A stretch of DNA of 64,000 nucleotides from Thermococcus pacificus (GCF_002214485.1 NZ_CP015102.1:1240001-1304000); one strand, 5' to 3'; shown: positions 32,807 through 41,512, counted from the stretch's first letter. The notes: generated by a model not told the origin, from the sequence alone. Made by a program: numbers and translations.

Positions 32807-33535
32807 ATGGGAGTTGAAAAGGTTCCGAAGTACGACATCCCGACCAAGAAGGTTGACTACGTTTTTATCGAGCTCGACAAGATGAAGCCCCACGAGCAGC
32901 TCGTCCAGAAGGAGCTTGAGGCCTTCATCGAGAGCGTTACTGGAAGCGGCATCTTCTGGAAGCCGATGCTCCTCGCGAAGGTTCCAGGCGAGGACATGTA
33001 CCTCATCGTTGACGGCCACCACCGCTGGGCGGGTTTGCAGAAGCTCGGAGCGAAGAGGGCTCCGTCGGTCATACTCGACTACTTCAGCGACGACGTCAAA
33101 GTTTACACCTGGTATCCAGCTTTCAAGGGAGACCTCAACGAGGTCATTGAGAGGCTCAAGGCCGAGGGCCTCGAGGTCATCGAGGATCTGGAGGCAGAGG
33201 AGAAGGCCGAGAGGGGAGAGATAGCCTTCGCCCTCGTTGGTGAGAAGAGCTTCGCCATTCCTGGCGGCCTCGACGAGCAGAAGAAGGTAAGTAAAGTGCT
33301 CGATGAGATGAGCGTTGAAGGAAGGATAGAGCTCATCTACTACGGCCTCAAGGAGGACGCCAGGGAGGACATGGCCAAGGGCGAGATCGACTACGTCTTC
33401 ATCAGGAAGGCCCCGACCAAGGAGGAAGTCATGGAACTCGTCAAGCGCGGTGAAGTTTACTCACCGAAGACCACCAGGCACGTCCTTCCCTTCAACCCGG
33501 ACAAGATTGACGTCAAGCTCGAGGAGCTGTTCTGA
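32807..33535 (+). CDS. serK: ADP-dependent L-serine kinase
   Basis: The 242-residue protein has a ParB/sulfiredoxin-like fold and corresponds to SerK of Thermococcus kodakarensis, which phosphorylates free serine with ADP to give O-phosphoserine for cysteine synthesis. With the ATG at 32807 the catalytic Glu falls at position 30 in KPHEQ, as in the characterised enzyme, and DGHHRWAG near residue 69 is the ParB-type nucleotide motif. This agreement and GGAGGG upstream settle the start. Proteins of this kind are often misannotated as ParB nucleases. The gene is monocistronic and divergent from the DUF763 gene. Confidence 0.93.
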   Translation: MGVEKVPKYDIPTKKVDYVFIELDKMKPHEQLVQKELEAFIESVTGSGIFWKPMLLAKVPGEDMYLIVDGHHRWAGLQKLGAKRAPSVILDYFSDDVKVYTWYPAFKGDLNEVIERLKAEGLEVIEDLEAEEKAERGEIAFALVGEKSFAIPGGLDEQKKVSKVLDEMSVEGRIELIYYGLKEDAREDMAKGEIDYVFIRKAPTKEEVMELVKRGEVYSPKTTRHVLPFNPDKIDVKLEELF

Positions 33536-33566
33536 AGGTTTTTAACCTCCCCACCTTTCCTTCTTC

Positions 33567-33625
33567 GCCCGATGACGATGGATCAACCGGCTGAACCGTG
33601 ATGACCAGTCCAGGAAACCGAGGGC
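33567..33625 (+). ncRNA. C/D box guide sRNA targeting the 16S rRNA 5' end
   Basis: All parts of an archaeal C/D sRNA are present in 59 bases: terminal stem GCCC/GGGC (33567-33570 with 33622-33625), C box ATGACGA (33572), 12-nt guide, D-prime box CTGA (33591), 3-nt spacer, C-prime box GTGATGA (33598), 13-nt guide, D box CCGA (33618). The U in C and the U in D that normally face each other in the kink-turn are both C here, a compensated change. The D-prime guide TGGATCAACCGG is complementary over 11 bases to CCGGTTGATCC at the start of archaeal 16S rRNA. By the box-plus-five rule it would methylate the first U of GGUU. The second guide target is not identified. Confidence 0.85.
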
Positions 33626-33686
33626 CTGCACCTACATAACCACTTTCAAAGGATATAGACTTCCACTCCCCTAAATGGAACGGTAA

Positions 33687-34121
33687 GAAAATGTTGAGGT
33701 CTCTCGTTCCCTCCTCACGGGAACTCCCGGAGATAAAGCCGAGTCATTAAACTTCAGGATAGTCCGCTCCCTCAAGGAGATATCCACGGAGAATGCGGTC
33801 GTTATAGGCAGGGGTGGCGAAAGGGTTCCTCCTGGATGGGAGTCAATCACGGTTAGCGCCGTGAGGGGATTCTTTGGACCGAAGGAGTTACGAAGAATCC
33901 TTGAGGGTATCGTAGCAAGCCTCAAAAACGACCCCGACAAGGCAATCGTCATAGCCTGCCCCGAATACCTTGCCCTCCACAACGGCTTTAGGGCTCTCGT
34001 AAGGTTCCTCAACGACGTAAGGGACTACGCGATTCTGTTTAGCGGGCGAGTCTACCTCGTCACCGACGAGCTCGCTTGGGATCCCAGAGAGTTTACCCTA
34101 CTGAAGGGACTCGAGGAGTAG
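33687..34121 (+). pseudogene. DUF835-domain gene with damaged 5' end
   Basis: The C-terminal part (GTG at 33861 onward) reads like a DUF835 domain: a strand with AIVIACPEYLALHNGFRALVRFL, then a strand and a final helix. The same frame stays open upstream to 33687 with plausible DUF835 sequence (NFRIVRSLKEIS, then AVVIGRGGERVPPGWE), but contains no start codon there. An ATG at 33675 is followed by a TAA at 33684, and an ATG at 33691 with a weak ribosome site is out of frame. A small indel or nonsense change has therefore probably inactivated the gene, or translation begins at the poorly placed GTG and gives 86 residues. Confidence 0.6.
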
Positions 34122-34160
34122 ACCTTTAAATATTCACTCCAATTTTCCTAGGGAGTCAAA

Positions 34161-34835
34161 ATGCTTAGGGGGTTAATCTTCGACGTTGACGAGACCCTGG
34201 TCTACTACGAGGGCTACAACCACCGCGACTGGTATGAGGAATGGGTAAAGCCCGAGCTGGAGAAGCATGGCATTGCCCTTGACTACGAAACATACAGGAG
34301 AACCGTAACCGGTGAACTCCCAAGGAGCTACGTGGAGCGGTTTGGCATCGACCACGTTGAGTTCTGGAAGCTGGTCGACCGGGTCAACCTCTCCTACCGG
34401 CAGGAGATGGCGAGGCTCGGCAGGATAAAGCCATTCCCGGATGTTTCCGCACTGAAAGAGCTGAGGAACCTTGGATTGAAGCTTGCCGCTGTCAGTAACG
34501 CCTCCCAGGACTGCACGGAGTTCGTCCTTGATCTCTTTAATCTGAGAGGCTACTTCGACGTCGTCTACGGCAAGGACTACTCCAACCTCGACGGCGTCAA
34601 GCCCAACCCCTACCTTGTCGAGAAGGCCCTGAAGGCCCTCAACCTGAAGCCTGAGGAGGCCTTAATGGTCGGAGACAGTGCCCACGACGTTTTAGCCGGC
34701 AAGGGGGCCGGTTTGAGAACCGTCAACGTAACGCGCTTTGGAAAGGTTGAGGGGGCTGACTACTACGTGAAAGACCTCTGGGAGCTTGTGGAACTCGTGA
34801 AGGAACTCTTCTCCAAACGTTCCCCAGAGGTCTAA
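34161..34835 (+). CDS. HAD-superfamily phosphatase
   Basis: The 224-residue protein is a HAD hydrolase with a helical cap (C1 type). Motif I is FDVDETLV with nucleophile Asp8 and Asp10; motif II is the Ser/Asn of AAVSNASQD near 113; motif III Lys lies in DGVKPNPY near 148; motif IV is VGDSAHD near 172. Such enzymes dephosphorylate small metabolites; the similarity to phosphoglycolate phosphatases is general. ACCTTTAAATATTC about 30 bases upstream is its promoter, and the transcript probably has a short leader. Confidence 0.92.
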   Translation: MLRGLIFDVDETLVYYEGYNHRDWYEEWVKPELEKHGIALDYETYRRTVTGELPRSYVERFGIDHVEFWKLVDRVNLSYRQEMARLGRIKPFPDVSALKELRNLGLKLAAVSNASQDCTEFVLDLFNLRGYFDVVYGKDYSNLDGVKPNPYLVEKALKALNLKPEEALMVGDSAHDVLAGKGAGLRTVNVTRFGKVEGADYYVKDLWELVELVKELFSKRSPEV

Positions 34836-34913
34836 CCCCAACCACCTCCTGCACCTTTTAGTGGTCACCATGGAAGCGGACTTCAGGTGTGAGGGTGTGG
34901 GGCACCGCTTGAG

Positions 34914-35040
34914 ATGTCGCTCGAGACGATAGTGGCGATCTGCCCCTACTGCGGCCACGAGATAAATCGCTGTCCCAACGGTCACATAGTCCCAGAGGGG
35001 GGCGAAGTTCTGCCCTGTGTGTGGGGCAAAGATAGAGTGA
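34914..35040 (+). pseudogene. Zinc-ribbon protein interrupted by one extra G
   Basis: From ATG 34914 the frame gives MSLETIVAICPYCGHEINRC and then PNGHIVPEGG, after which it loses sense. If one G of the GGGGGG run at 34997-35002 is removed, it continues as PEGAKFCPVCGAKIE and stops at 35038-35040. The result is a textbook 41-residue double CxxC zinc ribbon. The gene is therefore frameshifted in a homopolymer, by mutation, by reversible slippage or by sequencing error. No family role is known. The rest of the 34836-35177 gap holds a T-rich terminator (35057-35071) and the promoter of the next gene (GTTTATATG near 35079-35087). Confidence 0.7.
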
Positions 35041-35056
35041 CTGGCTCCTTGCCACT

Positions 35057-35071
35057 TCTTTTTTTTGTTTG
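35057..35071 (+). terminator. T-rich terminator after the zinc-ribbon gene
   Basis: A CTTCTTTTTTTTGTTT tract starts 17 bases after the reconstructed zinc-ribbon stop codon, in front of the next promoter. Confidence 0.45.
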
Positions 35072-35177
35072 TAGTAAGGTTTATATGATGTCACGAGATA
35101 TACTATTTGTTGGGTTCTAATCAGCCATCTGGTGTTGGGATAATTGGAGTGCGGATGGCAACTTGGGAGGTTCAGAC

Positions 35178-37556
35178 ATGAGAAGGTTCTTCCTCGCTCT
35201 GCTCCTATCCTTCCTCTTAGTGATGCCCTCAGTTCAGGCATTGGATCCCAAGGCATCCATCATAGAGTTTCAGGGCGCCCAGTACCTCGAGAGAGTTACC
35301 CGCCAGGTCGCCGAGGGGCAGTACGACATCGGACTCTTCTCCCTACCTATGGAGGATTACCTGCTTTTCGGCGGCGACGTTCTCAAAAGCCTCGATTTAT
35401 ACAGCAGGACAGTCTCATACAACGAGCTGACTTTCAACACTTATCACAATCCTGACAAAGATGCTCCGCTGGTTACCGTTGGTGGTAATGTCTACTTCAA
35501 CCCCTTCGCGGTTCGGGAAGTACGCTTCGCGCTGAATTACCTCATAGACAGGAATTACATCGTCCGGGAGATATACAAGGGCGGTGCTGCCCCGATGTTT
35601 GGTTGCGTAGGACCCAGCCACCCGGCGGACAGGTATTTCGAGCCGGTCTACTCTGCCCTTAACCTCTCCGACTCCCAGAACGCTGAGCGCGCCATAGAGC
35701 TCTTCAACGAGGGAATGGGCAAAGCTGCTCAAGCGGTCTCAAGGTACAACCACACCCTCGAAAAGGTCAACGGCACGTGGTACTTCGACGGTGAGCCGGT
35801 TACGGTTAAGTCCGTTATCCTGATAGAGGATGAGAGGCAGAAAATCGGCCGCTACGTTGTCGATTTGATTGAGAGGTATTTTGGTTTCAGGGTCGAGCGC
35901 CTTGAGTGGGACAGGCAGAAGGCCGGTCAGGTCGTCTTTGCAACCTCACCGAGAGAGTACGAATGGAACCTCTACACGGGTGGCTGGAACGTTAGGCTCA
36001 GTGAAGTCCCGAGCGTCTGGGTTGACGACTACACCGCCCGGTTCTACGCCGCCTGGTACGGCTACCTGCCGGGCAAGGACGAACCCAAACACAGGAACAC
36101 CGTTACCGTGGGTGAGTTTTTCAGGTACGTGGGCAACGGCGATGCGGATGAGGGGCTCCGGGCAATAGGGGCGGAGTACTACAAAAGCACCTCTGAGCTG
36201 AGAGGGATTCTCAACTGGACTGAGGAGGAGCTGACGAAACTGCTCGTCCGCTTTAGCCTTGAGACTGATGGTGAGAACTACACCCTCGAAAGCGCCGAGC
36301 AGTACTGGGACCTCCAGAAGATATCGATAGGCTTGGGCATAATGGAGAGCGCGAGGGTTTTCCTCACGGAGGTCTGGGAGCTTTCACCCGTCAACAGAGA
36401 GAGGGTCTTCGGGATAGATGCGGATCCGAACGTGGGCCTCTTCAACAGGTGGAGCCTCCTGAGCGCGGAAACGCCAGACGGCGTTCTGAGGGTTGCCTAC
36501 TTCGTTCCCACGTGTGGCTGTACGTGTCTCCCATTTAACCCTGCAGTGGAGTCCCGGTACCCCGTCTTTCCAATCGACCTTTGGGACCTCCTCCATGACC
36601 CGGCTGGGTACACCGATCAGAACGGCATCTATACACCCTACAGGTGCATGTGGAGCGTTGAACGGGGGAACTTCACGGTCCCGGAGGACGCTGTGATCTA
36701 CAACCAGACCCGGGGCTGGATACCTCTGCATGCGGGCAAAACGGCCAGGATCCGGGTTAGGGTCTCCTGCGATCTCGGCGAGTGGCAGAATGGGATTAAG
36801 ATGAGAACGGCTGACATCAAGTACTACATCGCCTTCCTCTACACCTGGGCCTATGAGGATGTCCCCAACGACCTCTATTATGAGGACGACCTCTCGGACA
36901 CCGCGAACTCGCTCCGGAACGTTCTCGGCTTCGAATTTAGGGACGACGGCTACGTCGTCTACGGCAGCTATTCTCACCCAATCGCCGATGACCTCACGGC
37001 GAAGGAGTACGTCTTCTACCCAAAGTCTCCGTGGGAGCTCTACTACGCGATGGGCGAGCTCGTGGCGAACGGGAGTGCCTACGGCATCTATGAGAAGTAC
37101 TCCCTTGGCAACGCCGAGGGGAGGGTGGAGTGCCTCAACCTCCTGACCAAGGAATACGTCGCCGACCTGAGGAGAATTCTGACGTCTCTGAAGGACAGGG
37201 GCGCCATTCCTCCCGCGATTGCCGGCGAGGTGAGCGACCCGGAGGAGGGCTACGCGAGGCTCATCAAATGGATAGACGCCTTCGGCAACGCTGTCATAAG
37301 CGACGGCCCCTTCTACATTGAGAAGAACATCCCGGAGAATTTGTTCATGGGGCTGAGGGCCTTCAACGGCTCAAGTCCCATCGCTCCCCCAAACATCACC
37401 ACGACAGCCCCTGTTTCAGCCTCCCCGAAAAGCTCTCCGATCCACCAGAGCGGAGGGGAGCCGGAAACCTCACCCGGCACCTGGCTTCCCTATGCTATAG
37501 GTCTGGGAGTCCTGCTGATACTGGTGCTGGTGTTCCTTAAGGGCAGGAAGGGATAA
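35178..37556 (+). CDS. Orphan ABC-type solute-binding protein (SBP family 5-like)
   Basis: This 792-residue protein has a signal peptide (1-21, ending SVQA), a large binding domain and a C-terminal membrane helix followed by KGRKG, preceded by a Ser/Pro/Thr-rich stalk. Stretches such as FAVREVRFALNYLIDRNYIVREIYKG near 120 and EWNLYTGGWN near 270 are typical of dipeptide/oligopeptide binders. No permease or ATPase genes lie beside it. It may serve an importer encoded elsewhere or act as a surface receptor. The ATG at 35178 with GGGAGG is chosen over a TTG at 35163. Confidence 0.88.
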   Translation: MRRFFLALLLSFLLVMPSVQALDPKASIIEFQGAQYLERVTRQVAEGQYDIGLFSLPMEDYLLFGGDVLKSLDLYSRTVSYNELTFNTYHNPDKDAPLVTVGGNVYFNPFAVREVRFALNYLIDRNYIVREIYKGGAAPMFGCVGPSHPADRYFEPVYSALNLSDSQNAERAIELFNEGMGKAAQAVSRYNHTLEKVNGTWYFDGEPVTVKSVILIEDERQKIGRYVVDLIERYFGFRVERLEWDRQKAGQVVFATSPREYEWNLYTGGWNVRLSEVPSVWVDDYTARFYAAWYGYLPGKDEPKHRNTVTVGEFFRYVGNGDADEGLRAIGAEYYKSTSELRGILNWTEEELTKLLVRFSLETDGENYTLESAEQYWDLQKISIGLGIMESARVFLTEVWELSPVNRERVFGIDADPNVGLFNRWSLLSAETPDGVLRVAYFVPTCGCTCLPFNPAVESRYPVFPIDLWDLLHDPAGYTDQNGIYTPYRCMWSVERGNFTVPEDAVIYNQTRGWIPLHAGKTARIRVRVSCDLGEWQNGIKMRTADIKYYIAFLYTWAYEDVPNDLYYEDDLSDTANSLRNVLGFEFRDDGYVVYGSYSHPIADDLTAKEYVFYPKSPWELYYAMGELVANGSAYGIYEKYSLGNAEGRVECLNLLTKEYVADLRRILTSLKDRGAIPPAIAGEVSDPEEGYARLIKWIDAFGNAVISDGPFYIEKNIPENLFMGLRAFNGSSPIAPPNITTTAPVSASPKSSPIHQSGGEPETSPGTWLPYAIGLGVLLILVLVFLKGRKG

Positions 37557-37620
37557 GTTTGAGGCGGCGCCTTTAAACCTCTCCATTTTTCTGCCACAAA
37601 ATCTAAAGGGAGAGAAAAGC

Positions 37621-38640
37621 TCACCTTCCGAACTTATCCTCAATGTAGGCCTTTATCAGCTCCTTCGTGGCCAGAAGCCCTTTAACGTGCGTCCTCTCCA
37701 TTCCGTGGCTTGCGTGCACCCCTGGGCCAATGAGGGCAACGCGGAAGTCCCAGCCGGCCCTTAGAGCGGCGCTTCCATCGGAGCCGTAGTATGGGAAGAC
37801 GTCAACAACGTGAGGTATTTCCCTCTTCTCAGCAAGCTCGATTAGTTTGGTCGTCATCTCGTAGTCGTAGGGCCCGCTGGAGTCCTTCGCCGCTATTGAA
37901 ACGGCCGTCTCCTTTCCGGCAACACCGTCCCCGACGACGCCCATGTCAACGACGAGGAGTTCTTTAGTGCTCGGTGGATAGCCTGCCGAGCCGCCGTGGC
38001 CGACCTCCTCGTAGGGTGAGAAGAAGAACGCCACCGGGAGCTTCTCCAGCTTTTCCGCCCCAAGCTCCAAAAGCAGGTCAATCATAACCGCGACACTCGC
38101 CTTGTCGTCGAGGAAGTGTGCCTTGACGAAGCCGTTCACGTATTCGAACTTTGGATCAAAGGCCACGAAGTCACCAGGCCTTATGCCGAGCTTCTCGGTG
38201 TCCTCTCTCTTCTCAACAAGCTCGTCGAGGCGGATGTACATGTTCTCTTCCTTGCGCTCCTTCTTCCCGGCTTCCCTGTTCACGTGGACGCTCGGGTTCT
38301 TGAGGAGGAGCGTTCCTCTAAACTTCTTCCCGAAGCGGGTGATTATCGTGCAGTACTCGCCCTCAAAGGTCGGCAGGAGAAGGCCGCCAATCCTCGTGAA
38401 GCTTAAATGACCATCTGGGAGAATTCCCTTTACCATCGCTCCGAGAGTGTCAACGTGGCCCGCTATCACAAGCTCCGGCTCTGGATGGTTGCCCGCTATG
38501 AGTGCACCTTTGTTCGTGTAGTAGGTCTTAATGCCAGCTTCGTTGAGCTTCTTCTCGATGTGGGCCAGAACCTCCTTCGTGTAGCCCGTCGGTGAGGGCA
38601 CTTCAAGTATCTCCTTCAGAATCTCGACGACACGCTCCAT
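37621..38640 (-). CDS. M42-family metallo-aminopeptidase/deblocking peptidase
   Basis: A 339-residue cytoplasmic zinc or cobalt peptidase of the TET type. Metal ligands and catalytic residues are visible in AGHVDTLGAM (near 66), FLDDKASVAV (near 170) and SPYEEVGHGG (near 205), followed by the late GVHASHGMERTH motif. Family members form dodecameric shells and remove N-terminal residues from peptides; older annotations call them endoglucanases, wrongly. The ATG ending at 38640 has AAGGTGAT upstream. It complements the prolyl oligopeptidase and prolidase also found in this window. Confidence 0.93.
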   Translation of the reverse strand: MERVVEILKEILEVPSPTGYTKEVLAHIEKKLNEAGIKTYYTNKGALIAGNHPEPELVIAGHVDTLGAMVKGILPDGHLSFTRIGGLLLPTFEGEYCTIITRFGKKFRGTLLLKNPSVHVNREAGKKERKEENMYIRLDELVEKREDTEKLGIRPGDFVAFDPKFEYVNGFVKAHFLDDKASVAVMIDLLLELGAEKLEKLPVAFFFSPYEEVGHGGSAGYPPSTKELLVVDMGVVGDGVAGKETAVSIAAKDSSGPYDYEMTTKLIELAEKREIPHVVDVFPYYGSDGSAALRAGWDFRVALIGPGVHASHGMERTHVKGLLATKELIKAYIEDKFGR

Positions 38641-38685
38641 GTTATCACCTTTCAAAAATTCTTCGAAGGGCTAAAAAGGCATCGG

Positions 38686-39564
38686 TCAGAGGAGGGCCTT
38701 CAGGGCCATGAAAAGCCCGATGACAAGCAGGGTGAGCACGAATGTGACGCTTATGGCTTCCTCCGCCTTCAGCCTATACTGAGCTAAAATCGCGTTGGCC
38801 GCTATGGCCGGCGGCATGCTGGCCTCCACAAGGACTGAGTAGAAAACATCCCTGCTCGCCCAGCGGAGGGTTAGGAAGACAAAAACGAAAGGAATCGCAA
38901 TCCTGAAGGTTCCAACTTCAAGGAGCTTTCTAAGCTCGAAAGCCCTCAGTGTTATCCGCGAGCCGAAGTATATTAAGAGGAGAGGGATGCTCCACCAACC
39001 GATGGTTTTAATCGGCTCAATGAACCAGCCGGGCAGTTTTATTCCCGCGATAACGAGGCCAAGCGCAAGGAGGTTCCCCAGCGTCGGCGGGAACTTTAAA
39101 GCCTTGAGAAAGCTCTCCTTAACGCTCGCGCCGCCGCTCGAGTAGTGGGCCGCTATGAACGTCACGATTGGGATTACAATCATTGAATTGGTCGTCGAGT
39201 AGAGAATCGCAGGAGTTATGTCACTCAGGAAGAGGCTCGCTATGGGAAAGCCCAGCGCCGCAGTGTTCGGGTAAACCGAGAGGACCATCAAAGCCCCGGC
39301 CCAGGGGTCGTTTTTGAGAACGAACCTCCCGTAGAGGTAGGAGAAGCCCAGGCTTATGGCGATTATGATGAAGACGTAGAGGAAAACGGTCTTTATGCTG
39401 AGCAGGTAGGCCAAATCCTTGCTCGCCACGTTGCCGAAGACGAAGAAAGCCAAGAGTACGTCGTTAGTGATACGGCGTAGCCAGTCAAAGGGCCTTTCGT
39501 CCTTTAGGGCGAGTTTTAGAATGTATCCGAGTGCTATAAGCGCGAGCATCTCGACGATGTTCAT
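38686..39564 (-). CDS. AEC-family permease
   Basis: The 292-residue membrane protein has about ten helices and belongs to the auxin-efflux-carrier-like (AEC) family, which in microbes moves malonate, malate or other small acids. The paired halves and a conserved Pro in VYPNTAALGFPIASLF near residue 100 agree with the family. No soluble domain is present. A TTTTAAAC box about 28 bases before the ATG suggests a leaderless transcript. Substrate unknown. Confidence 0.88.
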   Translation of the reverse strand: MNIVEMLALIALGYILKLALKDERPFDWLRRITNDVLLAFFVFGNVASKDLAYLLSIKTVFLYVFIIIAISLGFSYLYGRFVLKNDPWAGALMVLSVYPNTAALGFPIASLFLSDITPAILYSTTNSMIVIPIVTFIAAHYSSGGASVKESFLKALKFPPTLGNLLALGLVIAGIKLPGWFIEPIKTIGWWSIPLLLIYFGSRITLRAFELRKLLEVGTFRIAIPFVFVFLTLRWASRDVFYSVLVEASMPPAIAANAILAQYRLKAEEAISVTFVLTLLVIGLFMALKALL

Positions 39565-39729
39565 GGTTTAACCAACGGTCTCAGCGTTTAAAAGTGTGTC
39601 GAGTGTCCTCCCGTGGAATGATTCCCTAGTGCGATTTCTACGCTCTTGGAGACTCTTGGGGATTTCACCCACCGGCTTTACTTTCAAGGTCCAAAACCAA
39701 TAAACTTATATATACCTACAGGCCGAGTT

Positions 39730-39749
39730 TAGTACAGAAAAGTGTACTA
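39730..39749. promoter_or_regulatory. Operator of the ArsR-type regulator operon
   Basis: TAGTACA, six bases, TGTACTA form a perfect 7-bp dyad. A further half site CTGTAC follows at 39757. The TATA box (AACTTATATATACC, 39705-39718) lies 25-30 bases upstream, so the dyad spans the expected transcription start. This is the ideal place for an autorepressor, and the first gene downstream encodes one. Confidence 0.6.
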
Positions 39750-39773
39750 CAAAAATCTGTACCCGGTGGTAGC

Positions 39774-40184
39774 ATGGAGGACCTGAAAGTTCAGCTCGAA
39801 GAGCTGAAGAAGAGGCTGGAGGTGCTTGAGGAGAACATAGACCCAGTAGACGAGGTCATGCTCTCCATAAAGGCCCGCCTGCGGAGGAAACTCGAGGGAG
39901 GGAAGCTCCCAGAACTCGACGAGGAGAAGGCGGCGAAGACCCTCAAAGCCCTTGCAAACCCTGACAGGATAAGGATACTCAAGATGCTCTCCAAGAGCCC
40001 AATGGGCTTCAAGAATATAAAGGAAGCACTCGGCGTCGAGAGCCCAACAGTTTCCCACCACCTAAAGCTCCTTATGAAAACGAGGATGGTGAAAAAAGGG
40101 GAGAAGTACGAGATCTCGCCCAACGGACGTTTGTTTTTGCGTTTGCTCGAGATAATTACTGCCCTTGAGGAGGTGGAAGAATGA
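39774..40184 (+). CDS. ArsR-type winged-helix regulator with coiled-coil N-terminus
   Basis: A 136-residue DNA-binding protein. Residues 1-45 form a Leu/Glu/Lys coiled coil; residues about 60-120 are an ArsR-like winged helix (LANPDRIRILKMLSKSPMGFKNI, then the recognition helix SPTVSHHLKLL). No metal-binding Cys pair is present, so it senses something other than metals, perhaps by protein contact. It heads a four-gene unit and its stop overlaps the next start (ATGA). The dyad at the operon promoter suggests autoregulation. Confidence 0.9.
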   Translation: MEDLKVQLEELKKRLEVLEENIDPVDEVMLSIKARLRRKLEGGKLPELDEEKAAKTLKALANPDRIRILKMLSKSPMGFKNIKEALGVESPTVSHHLKLLMKTRMVKKGEKYEISPNGRLFLRLLEIITALEEVEE

Positions 40185-41512
40185 GCAGCTGGTGGATTTA
40201 TGGTTATCCCGAAGAGGGCCTGAGGTTCAGGGTGGCAGATTTCCTGAAAAAGGTAACCGCCGTCTTGATACTCGTCTGGATATTCAGGGAACCGCTCAGG
40301 CTTGAGGCCTACCTGGAGTACATAGTCTGGGCCATAATAGGCCTTATCTTCGCCTACGAACTTCTGGGCGTCGGAAAGTGGCTCGGAGTTACCGTGTCAG
40401 GGGTTATCTTTGCCTTAGCCAAGGCATTCTTCTGGGTCTCGGTCCTGCTCTTCGTCGGTAGCAGGTGGATAGGTTTGCCAGAAAACCTGAGCGGCGATGA
40501 TGCTCTCCTTACGGCCGGAACTGCCTTCGCATACTTCGTCGTGCTCTCAATAGCGGGCCTCCTCGTTGGAAGGACTCCATTCAGGAGGCTCAGCTCGAGG
40601 AGGTGGTTCACCGTCGAGAGGAAGGCCTACTCCTTCAGCGGAGCGGACTTTGGAGATGTCAGGCTGAGCGGGAGCGGAAAGGCCTACCCGGTCAAGGTTG
40701 GAAGGAAGACCGTCGGCTGGGTAATTGACGGCGAGGTTGAGGTTGAAGCTGAGACGCCGCTCGGCAGGGTGAAAAAGCTTCTATCTCCGCCTGTTGTAGT
40801 TTGGACCTCACGGAAGCTCGGCGGTGCGAAGGAGAAGGCTGATCCCACCTTCGTCGAGAGGGTTCAGGCCATGCTCAACCCGGACAGGCTCTACAGGAAC
40901 AAGGAGCGCGCAAAGGTCGTGGACCTGGGCGTCGTCAAAGTCTACGAGGGAGACGGCTTCCAGTACGTCAAGCTGCCCTTCGTCGAGGTCGTCGAGACGC
41001 CCCACGGCGAGAAGGTGAAGGTCGGCCCGATCCACGTCCACGATGGCAAACCTGTGAGCCCTCCGGAGGACATGGTAACGATCAGAGAGCTTGGAAACGG
41101 CTTCCAGCTCACCAAGGCTGGCGACAGGCTGGCCATAGAGACCGAAGAATACAGCATCGAGGTGGTCGGCGATTCTGTGACATACAGGAGCGGGGAAGAG
41201 GCGCTGAGACTTTCGAGGGACTACGTCTCCCTAAAATCCGGTGAGCTCTCGATAACCGTCGGCAAAAGGCGTGCAAAGCTCAGGATAGATGACACCGTAA
41301 TCACGGCCTCCGATGGAAAGGTCAGGATAAGGGTTGGCGGCAAGAGCTACACGATAGTGAGCCAAGAGGCCTGCCAGCTGGTCATAGGGAAGGCGAAGGA
41401 GATAGTCGAGGAGCAGAGCGCCGAGCTGATCGAGGGCTTCGGCGTGAACAGGGCCGCTCTCAACTCGCGCGTCAAGGAGCTGATAGACGAGCTGATGGCC
41501 TATCTCGGGTGA
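40181..41512 (+). CDS. Membrane protein with large cytoplasmic beta-rich domain
   Basis: The 443-residue product has about four membrane helices within residues 20-135 and then a soluble domain of about 300 residues rich in short strands and Gly (e.g. TVGWVIDGEVEVE, KLRIDDTVITASDGK). I do not recognise a family. Translational coupling with the regulator before it (4-base overlap) and the VNG-repeat protein after it suggests a joint function, possibly sensing membrane state and controlling the regulator, as in bacterial LiaF-like systems. That parallel is inferred from gene order only. Confidence 0.85.
   Translation: MSSWWIYGYPEEGLRFRVADFLKKVTAVLILVWIFREPLRLEAYLEYIVWAIIGLIFAYELLGVGKWLGVTVSGVIFALAKAFFWVSVLLFVGSRWIGLPENLSGDDALLTAGTAFAYFVVLSIAGLLVGRTPFRRLSSRRWFTVERKAYSFSGADFGDVRLSGSGKAYPVKVGRKTVGWVIDGEVEVEAETPLGRVKKLLSPPVVVWTSRKLGGAKEKADPTFVERVQAMLNPDRLYRNKERAKVVDLGVVKVYEGDGFQYVKLPFVEVVETPHGEKVKVGPIHVHDGKPVSPPEDMVTIRELGNGFQLTKAGDRLAIETEEYSIEVVGDSVTYRSGEEALRLSRDYVSLKSGELSITVGKRRAKLRIDDTVITASDGKVRIRVGGKSYTIVSQEACQLVIGKAKEIVEEQSAELIEGFGVNRAALNSRVKELIDELMAYLG

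Noticed and set aside
32807-33535. ParB-like nuclease annotation
   Set aside because: The ParB-type fold is real, but Glu30 in KPHEQ and the overall match to the Thermococcus SerK point to a serine kinase.
34858-35256. Minus-strand frame of 132 codons
   Set aside because: It covers the zinc-ribbon gene, a terminator and a promoter, and has no recognisable content.
37621-38640. Endoglucanase annotation for the M42 protein
   Set aside because: The family was once named after a cellulase, but the metal-site motifs are those of an aminopeptidase; it is not part of the glucan system.
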